From assembly GCA_937915285.1 (NCBI GenBank), contig CALDNG010000011.1, positions 1 through 10,644 of the forward strand: a stretch of 10,644 nucleotides of DNA, in the 5' to 3' direction. The position numbers were made by a program, and so were the translations under genes. The stretch is from an uncultured Desulfomonile sp. GTDB lineage: Bacteria; Desulfobacterota; Desulfomonilia; Desulfomonilales; Desulfomonilaceae. Shown one piece after another: positions 1 through 5,749 of this stretch. The first letter of the stretch is position 1; each line of letters opens with the position of its first letter. The notes beneath the pieces are model-generated. The model did not search any database and was not told the DNA's origin. It saw only the letters and a list, made by a program, of their open reading frames with translations.

Positions 1-2
1 TC

Positions 3-254
3 ATATATGTTCTTCATCAGATTTCTGATGAAGGTCATGTCTATTATCCCCAGGAACTGAATCAGCTTCCCTCTGTTGGACCTGGAAGTGTGCTTGGCTA
101 CATCATAGAATCCGGGGCCGTTCCTTGTGATCATGTACGGGGCCCAGTGCCAATTATTGAACACGGGAAACGCTTGCATAAAAATGCTTATTGTAATAAT
201 TCAACTGTTGTAATGTTAATCAATGCTCTGGTTAGTTCCGTCTATCCCCTGTAA
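3..254 (+). CDS. 3' end of an unrecognised protein gene (5' truncated by window edge)
   Basis: An open frame enters from the left edge and ends at TAA 252-254, leaving 83 residues. The other two forward frames stop within the first 60 bases, which supports this one as the coding frame. The visible part includes GPGSVLGYIIESGAV, then CDHVRGPVPIIEHGKR, and ends in a hydrophobic helix-like stretch VVMLINALVSSVYPL. It has two cysteines and no catalytic signature I can name, so I give no function. It ends 42 bases before the binding-protein gene and may be the first visible member of the same operon. No terminator-like hairpin with a T tract lies between them. Confidence 0.6.
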   Translation: MYVLHQISDEGHVYYPQELNQLPSVGPGSVLGYIIESGAVPCDHVRGPVPIIEHGKRLHKNAYCNNSTVVMLINALVSSVYPL

Positions 255-280
255 TTTGAGCTGCGACAATATTTCAGCCA

Positions 281-292
281 TGGGGGAGGGGG
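281..292 (+). promoter_or_regulatory. Purine-rich ribosome binding site of the binding-protein gene
   Basis: The run GGGGGAGGGGG at 282-292 sits 4 bases before the ATG at 297. It is unusually G-rich, and the GGAGG core fits a Shine-Dalgarno. It supports the chosen start for a gene whose N-terminus is a hydrophobic leader beginning MKKVLF. Confidence 0.6.
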
Positions 293-296
293 TATA

Positions 297-1391
297 ATGA
301 AGAAAGTGCTGTTTGCGATAGCTGTAATTGTTATATTGACAATTGTCGGTTTACTTGTCCTGGACAATACTGAGGAAAAGACTGTCATTAATGTGGGTGT
401 GGTAGGCATGATGTCTTTCGGCTCCACGGTTGGTTTTACTCATCATCAAAATGCCATGTTTTTCCTGGAGGAGCATCCGAACACCCTAATAAGGCCGGTT
501 GCAATCGATGACAAGCTGGATCCCGAGCTTTCTAGGGAGTTGGTGAGACAGGCCATCGAACAGGGCACACGTTTCTTTATAACATCACACCCTTCCAGTT
601 GTGCTCTGGCAATCATGGATTTATTCAATGAATCCAAGGCCCTCATGCTAGTAGTTTCAGCGGCGACTCCAGTCCTTAGCAGAAGGGACGACTACATTTT
701 GCGCTTGTGCCTTGACACGGAACATGAGCAGAAAATGATTGCCCAACTGGTTCACGCGATGCCCGGTCAGAGGCTTCTTGTGCTTCAGGATGATGGTAAC
801 CTCCCATACACCGATTCCGCTTTCAAAACTTTTTCGCAGGAATTAGAGTCGCTTGGTAAATGGAACATAGTGAATCACAAGGTTACCGTGGCAAATTTTG
901 ACCCTGAAAAAATGGAGCCTCTGATTCGTGGTGAATTTGATCTGCTGTACGTTCTGGCCGGTTCCTATCAGAAGACCATCGGGAACCTTGCCCAGCTATT
1001 TCACAAAAGTCACGACAATATTCCTATCATCCTTACACCATGGGCCTATTCTGATGGCATAATGGAGGCTGCCGGCCCGGCCGTATCCAGGATTGTGGAT
1101 TACAATTTTCGTGCTACGGATTCAGGAAAAGAGGCATCTCAGGATTTTATCCGGCGACTGGATTCACGGTTCGGCCAAGTCACTCCGATTATCTCCATTG
1201 GGGTTCGTAAAGCGCTGGAACTTCTGGATCAGGCCTTCTCCAAGGGGCACAGGACACCTGAGGACGTTAAAAATTATCTACTCACGGTCGGAACTCATCA
1301 AACCACTCTGGGAAAGGTTACCTTGGACCGATTTGGCGACATGGTTCTTGATATTAATACCAGCGCAACAACTGAAGGTCAGAAGAATTGA
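297..1391 (+). CDS. Type-I periplasmic ligand-binding protein (LivJ-like), linked to a sensor kinase
   Basis: This 364-residue protein begins with a positively charged tip (MKK) and a hydrophobic segment at about residues 4-23. No lipobox Cys or clear AxA cleavage site follows, so it may stay anchored in the inner membrane rather than be released. The rest fits the two-lobe type-I periplasmic binding fold (Peripla_BP_6/LivJ-like). A first strand INVGVVGMMSFG (about 31-42) leads into lobe 1, FFITSHPSSCALAIMDLF gives a typical alternating strand-helix pattern, and LLVLQDD (about 160-166) opens lobe 2. Members of this family bind amino acids, short-chain amides and similar small ligands; the ligand here cannot be read from sequence. 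No permease or ATPase gene is adjacent. Its stop overlaps the start of the hybrid kinase by 4 bases, so it is probably co-translated with the kinase and acts as its ligand receptor. That role is inference; the fold assignment is fairly secure. Confidence 0.8.
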   Translation: MKKVLFAIAVIVILTIVGLLVLDNTEEKTVINVGVVGMMSFGSTVGFTHHQNAMFFLEEHPNTLIRPVAIDDKLDPELSRELVRQAIEQGTRFFITSHPSSCALAIMDLFNESKALMLVVSAATPVLSRRDDYILRLCLDTEHEQKMIAQLVHAMPGQRLLVLQDDGNLPYTDSAFKTFSQELESLGKWNIVNHKVTVANFDPEKMEPLIRGEFDLLYVLAGSYQKTIGNLAQLFHKSHDNIPIILTPWAYSDGIMEAAGPAVSRIVDYNFRATDSGKEASQDFIRRLDSRFGQVTPIISIGVRKALELLDQAFSKGHRTPEDVKNYLLTVGTHQTTLGKVTLDRFGDMVLDINTSATTEGQKN

Positions 1392-3889
1392 ACTGGTTTT
1401 TTGCCAAAAGCTTCCGGCGTTTTTTCTTTTTCCTGGAGATGTCAGCTATGGCGCTGATTCTCGTTTTCCTGGCCACCGCTGCGATACTTTCTCTTAGAAA
1501 TGTAGATTCGAGTTACAGCCATATTCGTCGTTCGGAGATCAAAAAGGCTCACCTGGTAGTTCAAAAAGAGCTAGACCTGGCACGGCATGCTTTTGAGGCA
1601 TTTGCGCAATTGCCTGAGGCGGAGAGCACCAAAAGTGTGCTCAACATGCTTTCCCTTTTCTCAGATGTTTACAAACTTGATTCCGAACTTCTAGTCCAAA
1701 AGGTATACAAATCAAATAAAGGTTCCATGGTATTCCCTGGTTTCGGGTTCTCAGGTGGAGAAACCGGGAAGTACATCAGAAATTCCCGTGGACAATCAGA
1801 ATTTTCTCCAATATTCGTTGGACTTGAGGATGAACGGCTCAGCATTTATTATGCTCTGTATGACAAAGAAGATCTCTATCTGGGACGACTGGATCTGTCA
1901 TACATAGAGCATTTTCTGAGACAATTTTCAGAATTTTCCGGAATACCATTGATGCTGGTTTCAGATTATGGGGCGGTAATTGTTTCAGGCGCTCCAGAAC
2001 TGAAAATTTATTCGCTGGATGTGAAACAATTGGGGACGTCCTCTCCTGGACCTACGGCAATAATAGCTGGGGACTATCGTTGGATACCAATGATTTCAGA
2101 CGAGAAAATAGTGGGTTCCAGGGTGGTAGCTCTGATTCCTGCAGATTTTGTCGACTCCATGAGACGTCATCTGATCGTGTTTGGACTAGTCGCTGCAATA
2201 TGTCTTGCCACGCTGGTAATCATAAAGGGGGTTTACCTCAAACGTTTTGTTCTTCAACCTATTTCCAGGCTCACCTTCAATCTCAAGCAGATAGAAAAAG
2301 GTAATTTGTCTGTTCGACCGGCCGAATCTGGATCAGGCTTCGAAGAACTGGAAGGCATTGAGGCGCAGTACCAGTTGATGGCCCATGCCGTGAGCCAAAG
2401 GGAGGTAAGCCTCGAAGAGAGTCGTCTGGCTCTGTTGCACTCAAATGAAGCCCTGAAAAAAAAGACCCTTCAGGCTGAGGAGGCCAGCCGGGCTAAAAGC
2501 CTGTTTCTGGCTAACATGAGCCACGAATTGCGCACTCCGCTTCATGCAATACTGGGTTTCTCGCAGTTGTTAGAAAAATCTAACGGAGTCACAGACGAGC
2601 AACGTCACAGTTTGGACATCATAACCCGGAGTGGGAAGCACCTTCTTAACCTTATAAACAATATTCTGGATATTTCAAAGATTGAGTCCGGAGGCGTTGC
2701 GCTGGATCCCCAGACTGCCGACTTGATCCTCCTACTGGATGAAATCCAGTCCTTGATGTCAGTCAGGGCAAAAGAGAAGAATCTTTTTTTTAGAGTTGAA
2801 CACTCCAGTGATTTTCCACGACTGGTCACTGTGGATGTGGGTAAACTGCGCCAGATCCTCCTCAATTTTGTTGGGAACGCCATCAAATTCACCATGTCTG
2901 GTGGCGTGATTCTGCGCGGCTCGCTGGCATCTGCTGAAGACAGTCAGAAACCTGTGAGGGTTATCCTGGAGGTTGAAGATACGGGTCCTGGAATAAGTCA
3001 GGACGATCAGGACAGGATATTTGATTTTTTTGTCCAGATTGGACAACAGTCCACAAGTGAAGCCGGAACAGGCCTGGGGCTTCCCATAAGTAGAAAAAAC
3101 GCAGAACTGATGGGGGGACATGTAGGGGTTCGGCCAACCGGGAACGGTTCAATTTTTTATGTGGAGATTCCGGTAACATTGGCCTCCGAAGTTCCTGAAC
3201 CCAGAGAACAGATTTCAGCGACAGTCGTCAGGATCGAAGATGGACGTTCACATCGTCTCATGATCGTAGAAGATCAGCCGGAAAACCGACTGCTACTTAA
3301 AAAAATTCTTCAGTACGTGGGGCTTGAAGTAAGAGAAGCCGGCAACGGTGAGGAGGCTTTGTCACAGTTCATGGAATTCACCCCCGAACTCATATTCATG
3401 GATGTCCAGATGCCCGTGATGGATGGGATCGAGGCAACTCGCAGAATCAGGGACCTGGCTGCCGGAAAGAATGTCAGGATAATTGGCCTGACAGCTCATG
3501 CGATGGATCGTGAAAAGCAGGAAATACTTGGGGCCGGTTTCGACGAAGTCATTGAGAAGCCCTTCAGACATGAAGATATCTTCGAATCATTAACCAGAAA
3601 TTTAAACATACATTTCATATATACATCGCGCGATCGGGAAAAGGGTGAGGAGCAAGATCAAAAATTTGAAATAGAACAGCATGAACTTGATAATCTCCCA
3701 TTGTCGTTGAGCAAACGGCTACTTCAGGCTGCGGAGTTGTTGGACAGAGACTTGTGTCTTGATTTGATATCTGAGATTAAGAGGGTCAACCCAGGGCTAG
3801 GAGATCGCCTGACCTTAATGGTAAAAAAGTTGCAGTTCAAGGAATTACTAAAAATGCTGGATAATTCTCTGGAGGAAAGATTGGTATGA
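1388..3889 (+). CDS. Membrane hybrid sensor histidine kinase with C-terminal receiver domain
   Basis: This 833-residue inner-membrane kinase starts at TTG 1388, preceded by GAAGG at 1374-1378 and overlapping the upstream stop by 4 bases. An alternative ATG at 1439 (residue 18) has worse Shine-Dalgarno spacing. Order of parts: membrane helix about 18-36; periplasmic sensor region about 37-258; second helix about 261-280; HAMP about 281-335; short coiled coil to about 370; HisKA with the H-box SHELRTPLHAILGF and phospho-His 379; HATPase with N-box NFVGNAIKFT (493-502), G1 DTGPGI (531-536), F-box FDFF (545-548) and G2 GTGLGL (560-565). The receiver domain (about 622-738) has acidic pocket E628/D629, phospho-Asp 672, T702 and K724, so both phosphotransfer sites are intact. 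A tail of about 95 residues includes a helical segment (LPLSLSKRLLQAAELLDRD) of the type seen after receivers in many hybrid kinases; I see no HPt His. The likely phosphate target is the receiver protein translated directly downstream. The stimulus is unknown and may come through the binding protein upstream. Confidence 0.93.
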   Translation: MNWFFAKSFRRFFFFLEMSAMALILVFLATAAILSLRNVDSSYSHIRRSEIKKAHLVVQKELDLARHAFEAFAQLPEAESTKSVLNMLSLFSDVYKLDSELLVQKVYKSNKGSMVFPGFGFSGGETGKYIRNSRGQSEFSPIFVGLEDERLSIYYALYDKEDLYLGRLDLSYIEHFLRQFSEFSGIPLMLVSDYGAVIVSGAPELKIYSLDVKQLGTSSPGPTAIIAGDYRWIPMISDEKIVGSRVVALIPADFVDSMRRHLIVFGLVAAICLATLVIIKGVYLKRFVLQPISRLTFNLKQIEKGNLSVRPAESGSGFEELEGIEAQYQLMAHAVSQREVSLEESRLALLHSNEALKKKTLQAEEASRAKSLFLANMSHELRTPLHAILGFSQLLEKSNGVTDEQRHSLDIITRSGKHLLNLINNILDISKIESGGVALDPQTADLILLLDEIQSLMSVRAKEKNLFFRVEHSSDFPRLVTVDVGKLRQILLNFVGNAIKFTMSGGVILRGSLASAEDSQKPVRVILEVEDTGPGISQDDQDRIFDFFVQIGQQSTSEAGTGLGLPISRKNAELMGGHVGVRPTGNGSIFYVEIPVTLASEVPEPREQISATVVRIEDGRSHRLMIVEDQPENRLLLKKILQYVGLEVREAGNGEEALSQFMEFTPELIFMDVQMPVMDGIEATRRIRDLAAGKNVRIIGLTAHAMDREKQEILGAGFDEVIEKPFRHEDIFESLTRNLNIHFIYTSRDREKGEEQDQKFEIEQHELDNLPLSLSKRLLQAAELLDRDLCLDLISEIKRVNPGLGDRLTLMVKKLQFKELLKMLDNSLEERLV

Positions 3890-4551
3890 AACAAATCAAT
3901 GATGTTTCATTTCTCGGCAGTGAGATAATGATAGTTGATGACATCATCGAAAACGTGGAACTGTTGATGGAGTTGTTGTCAAAAGAGGGATTCGTGGTTC
4001 GAACGGCCAATGACGGTGAGCTTGCCCTCAGGAGTATCCGCGCCAAAGCCCCGGAACTGATTCTGCTGGACATCAGGATGTCCGGTATCGACGGTTTCGA
4101 AGTTTGCGGTCGATTGAAAGCCGAAGCAGGAACCTCTCACATACCTGTGATTTTCATCAGCGCATTTGGCGATGAAAAGCAGAAGGTCAAGGGTTTTGAG
4201 GTCGGAGGTGTGGATTATGTTACAAAACCGTTTTCTCCGGCTGAGGTTCTCTCAAGGGTGAAGAATCATGTCCTTCTCAGACGAACCCAGGCCGAACTCG
4301 AGAATCGGGCTATTGAGCTGGAGACGGCCCTGGCACAGGTTAAAAGGCTTAACAGTTTGCTGCCAATCTGTTCCTCCTGTAAAAAGATTCGTGATGACTC
4401 GGGATACTGGCAACAGATAGAGGATTATATCAGCGAACACGCTGATGTTGATTTTAGCCACAGTATTTGCCCGGATTGTATGAGAGAATTGTACCCGGAG
4501 TATGCGGAACGGGTGCTGGCTCGACTGGAAGAAAAAAGGAACAGGCAATAG
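3886..4551 (+). CDS. Response regulator with receiver domain, coiled coil and CxxC...CxxC tail
   Basis: This 221-residue cytoplasmic protein overlaps the kinase stop by 4 bases (ATGA). Its receiver domain (about 12-130) has the acidic pair D18/D19, phospho-Asp 62 in LILLDIRMSG, S92 at the T/S switch position and K114 in TKPF, so it should be phosphorylatable, most likely by the kinase just upstream. A helical coiled-coil stretch (about 133-157) follows, then a compact module LLPICSSCKKIRDDSGYW...SHSICPDCMRELYPE (about 158-205). This module has C162/C165 and C195/C198, and I recognise it as a recurrent C-terminal module of signalling proteins in deltaproteobacteria. The four cysteines suggest a zinc or iron site, but that is inference. 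There is no DNA-binding, GGDEF, HD-GYP or kinase output domain. It may act by protein contact, or pass phosphate to partners elsewhere in the genome. Confidence 0.9.
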   Translation: MKQINDVSFLGSEIMIVDDIIENVELLMELLSKEGFVVRTANDGELALRSIRAKAPELILLDIRMSGIDGFEVCGRLKAEAGTSHIPVIFISAFGDEKQKVKGFEVGGVDYVTKPFSPAEVLSRVKNHVLLRRTQAELENRAIELETALAQVKRLNSLLPICSSCKKIRDDSGYWQQIEDYISEHADVDFSHSICPDCMRELYPEYAERVLARLEEKRNRQ

Positions 4552-4591
4552 GGGGCGTCCGGCTTCTTTTGGCAGAAGGTGTTCAGAAGTA

Positions 4592-4620
4592 GTGTTCCCC
4601 ATGCACATGGGGATGAAGCG
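4592..4620 (+). CRISPR. Solitary type I-E-like CRISPR repeat
   Basis: A 29-base segment starts GTGTTCCCC, contains the near-perfect hairpin CCCCATGCACATGGGG (4597-4612), and ends GGGGATGAAGCG. Length, 5' GTGTTCCCC, central GC-clamped palindrome and 3' GATGAACCG-like handle all match the well-known type I-E repeat pattern; the handle differs from the usual ATGAACCG by one base (C to G). I looked 61 bases up and down, where a neighbouring repeat would start after a 32-base spacer, and found no second copy. No cas gene is present. It is therefore an orphan or remnant repeat, not a working array. It could also be a chance palindrome, but the match at both flanks makes that less likely. Confidence 0.55.
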
Positions 4621-4636
4621 TGAGTGATTTGTGAGT

Positions 4637-4774
4637 ATGCCTGTAGTGACCCAGCACGACATGTTGTTGCAAAGGAATCTGCCTTATACGGCAATTAACA
4701 GGGGCAAGAGTCTGGTAGTAATTGTGGGGAGTAGCAAAGCCCTTGCCATTGCGTCAAAAACAACAGGACGGTGA
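4637..4774 (+). pseudogene. C-terminal remnant of a RecD2-like SF1 helicase
   Basis: The frame from ATG 4637 to TGA 4772-4774 encodes 45 residues reading [19 protein letters not shown], then [19 protein letters not shown]. RecD/RecD2 (ExoV alpha) helicases end with a very similar block around motif VI, roughly MPVxTQHYxxLQRNLLYTAITRGKKLVVLVGSKKALAIAV. The fragment keeps the order and spacing of this block but carries changes typical of decay (Tyr to Asp, Leu to Pro, Thr to Asn). Everything upstream of the block is missing; the frame has a TGA at 4625-4627. A short stretch in another frame (codons 4630-4638, Cys-Glu-Tyr) may be the family's SEY, shifted by a small deletion. It has no helicase motifs I to V and cannot be an active enzyme. 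The match is from memory of the family. Confidence 0.6.
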
Positions 4775-4793
4775 ATAGATTCAGGCATTTGAT

Positions 4794-4800
4794 GGAGAGG
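4794..4800 (+). promoter_or_regulatory. Shine-Dalgarno that sets the TTG start of the CopZ-like gene
   Basis: GGAGAGG at 4794-4800 lies 8 bases before TTG 4809. This is good spacing, and there is no ATG in that frame between the upstream in-frame stop (TAG 4776-4778) and the conserved CHC motif. It supports TTG as the start and argues that the small gene is, or recently was, translated. Confidence 0.55.
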
Positions 4801-4808
4801 TTAAGCTA

Positions 4809-5030
4809 TTGAAACAAGACCTGGTATGTCACTGTTTTGATTATTCCATCGAGGATATTGAAAAAGATTACTTTGCCAACGGAGGCCAATCAACGATTCT
4901 TCAGAGGATTTCCTTTGAAAAGAGGTCGGGTAAGTGCGAGTGCGCTCAAAAAAACCCTAAAGGCCGCTGATGCCTGGCTGATGTCCGCCAGGTGGTGGAT
5001 AGACTTGCCAGAACCCACGGGGCATTATGA
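4809..5030 (+). CDS. CopZ N-domain/BFD-like [2Fe-2S] protein with in-frame TGA at a conserved Cys (selenoprotein candidate)
   Basis: Reading from TTG 4809, the product starts LKQDLVCHCFDYSIEDIEKD, continues through NGGQSTILQRI and KCECAQKNPKGR, meets TGA at 4968-4970 (codon 54), then reads CLADVRQVVDRLARTHGAL to TGA 5028-5030. With the TGA decoded this is 73 residues. The pattern CxC (7, 9), NG-S-I, CxC (43, 45), NPxGR and then CCL is that of the iron-sulfur N-terminal domain of CopZ-type metallochaperones, related to the BFD [2Fe-2S] fold. The TGA stands where the family has the first Cys of the CC pair, and the next codon is the second Cys (TGC). Family features persist after the TGA and the frame ends where the domain normally ends. 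Either the TGA is selenocysteine, or it is a nonsense mutation that removes one cluster or metal ligand and the last 19 residues. There is no C-terminal copper-binding HMA domain. Homology is confident; Sec decoding is a hypothesis. Confidence 0.6.
4971..5011 (+). promoter_or_regulatory. SECIS-like hairpin directly after the in-frame TGA
   Basis: Two exclusive folds can be drawn. The strongest is a perfect 6-bp stem, CCTGGC (4973-4978) with GCCAGG (4987-4992), extendable by two wobble pairs, with the 8-base loop TGATGTCC. The second fits the bacterial SECIS layout better. Its lower stem is CTGGC (4974-4978) with GCCAG (5007-5011). An internal loop follows, then the upper stem TGTCC (4982-4986) with GGATA (4997-5001), which includes one G-T wobble. 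The 10-base loop GCCAGGTGGT (4987-4996) begins with G, 16 bases after the TGA, at the lower edge of the roughly 16-37-base spacing described for bacterial SECIS elements. Pairings are hand-drawn; no folding energy was computed. Confidence 0.4.
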
Positions 5031-5037
5031 TGGAAGT

Positions 5038-5145
5038 CGGCGCACCTTGATCCATCGTCAGACCAAGAAAACAATCACTATTCCGGAATGCAAGGTTCCA
5101 TCGTTTTCCGCTGCTCAAGCTCTCAAGGATGCAGTCAGGAAATAG
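5038..5145 (+). pseudogene. C-terminal remnant of an HU/IHF-family DNA-binding protein
   Basis: Codons 5038-5142, closed by TAG 5143-5145, read RRTLIHRQTKKTITIPECK followed by VPSFSAAQALKDAVRK. HU proteins end with a close equivalent: a DNA-contacting beta arm (RTGRNPxTGExIxIPA) followed by KVPxFxxGKALKDAVK. The match covers about the last 35 of about 90 residues. The N-terminal helical dimerisation half is absent: upstream the same frame runs through the CopZ-like gene as meaningless sequence. The arm tip has lost the NP motif whose proline intercalates into DNA. No plausible start codon with a Shine-Dalgarno lies just before the matching part. I read it as a decayed gene fragment that cannot fold alone. 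Confidence 0.5.
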
Positions 5146-5749
5146 CCATAGCTCAAATGGTGCGAAAATGAAGGTAATTGATTTAGAGAAAAAAGCGTTA
5201 AGAGAAGTCTGACCGAATCATGGTGTCGATGTCCGCTCAAGACACCGTAGAGTTCTTCATTCATGATGGTGATAGAGATCCAGACTATGTTTGGGTAGAC
5301 GAATGAGGACTACATGTTGTCATCTTGGCCAGGAGTGAGCCAGAGGCTATTCACACTGGCTGCCTAAATTTTTCTGAAACTGAATCCTGCTTTGATTGTC
5401 TTTATAAATTAGTAGTGTCAACCCCCTAGCGAGCCTCAGGACCCATTAGTGTTCGGCAGCGCTCGGCATTAGCCATAGGTTTAAGAAAATCAACAATTAA
5501 TTGATCGACTAATGACCCGCATGAATCTGAAAACTTTAGGGCATAACAGTTACAGCATCCGATACTTCTGAAGGCTGCGAAGTTGGCGATGCGGTATTGG
5601 TGGCCGAAGGCTAGACTAACGAGCTTTGTGAAAATGGTTGACGCCCAGTAAACTACCCGCATTTTTTCAGACGCAGAATGAATGAGTTGTAAAAGTCATC
5701 AATAGTGGTGGGATAGTGGTTAATTTTTATGTAATCAGGAGGATAACGG
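5146..5749. other. About 600 bases without a recognisable gene
   Basis: No frame gives a recognisable protein. Small + strand frames exist: MKVIDLEKKALREV (5168-5212), and a frame from ATG 5220 or 5229 to TGA 5306 containing DTVEFFIHDGDRDPDYVWVDE, rich in acid residues. They lie in different frames and could be pieces of one broken small gene. On the minus strand a 78-codon frame (5426-5662) contains a Cys-rich stretch GCCNCYALKFSDSC, but I recognise no family and see no good Shine-Dalgarno. No tRNA, second CRISPR repeat or clear terminal inverted repeats were seen. The promoter for the trehalose operon must lie in its right part, but no convincing -35/-10 pair could be picked. Confidence 0.5.
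5737..5742 (+). promoter_or_regulatory. Perfect AGGAGG Shine-Dalgarno for the TTG-started treZ
   Basis: AGGAGG at 5737-5742 is the full anti-16S complement and is 7 bases from TTG 5750. It decides the non-ATG start of treZ. Confidence 0.8.

Noticed and set aside
1439..1441. ATG at codon 18 as the true start of the hybrid kinase
   Set aside because: The purine stretch is too close for a good Shine-Dalgarno, while TTG 1388 has GAAGG at suitable spacing and the operon's 4-base overlap pattern. It cannot be fully excluded.
2605..3179. Several overlapping minus-strand frames opposite the kinase ATPase domain
   Set aside because: They are shadows of a strongly supported coding region; the kinase motifs are intact on the + strand.
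4597..4612. CCCCATGCACATGGGG hairpin as a terminator of the signalling operon
   Set aside because: No T tract follows, the loop would be very tight, and the flanks match a CRISPR repeat better.
4837..5145. Open + strand frame of 102 codons starting MIIPSRILKK
   Set aside because: Its first two thirds are an out-of-frame reading of the CopZ-like gene with no family resemblance and no good Shine-Dalgarno; only the last 35 codons resemble HU. It is kept only as an HU remnant.
5426..5662. Minus-strand 78-codon frame with Cys-rich stretch
   Set aside because: No recognised family, no convincing ribosome binding site, and composition similar to the surrounding decayed sequence.
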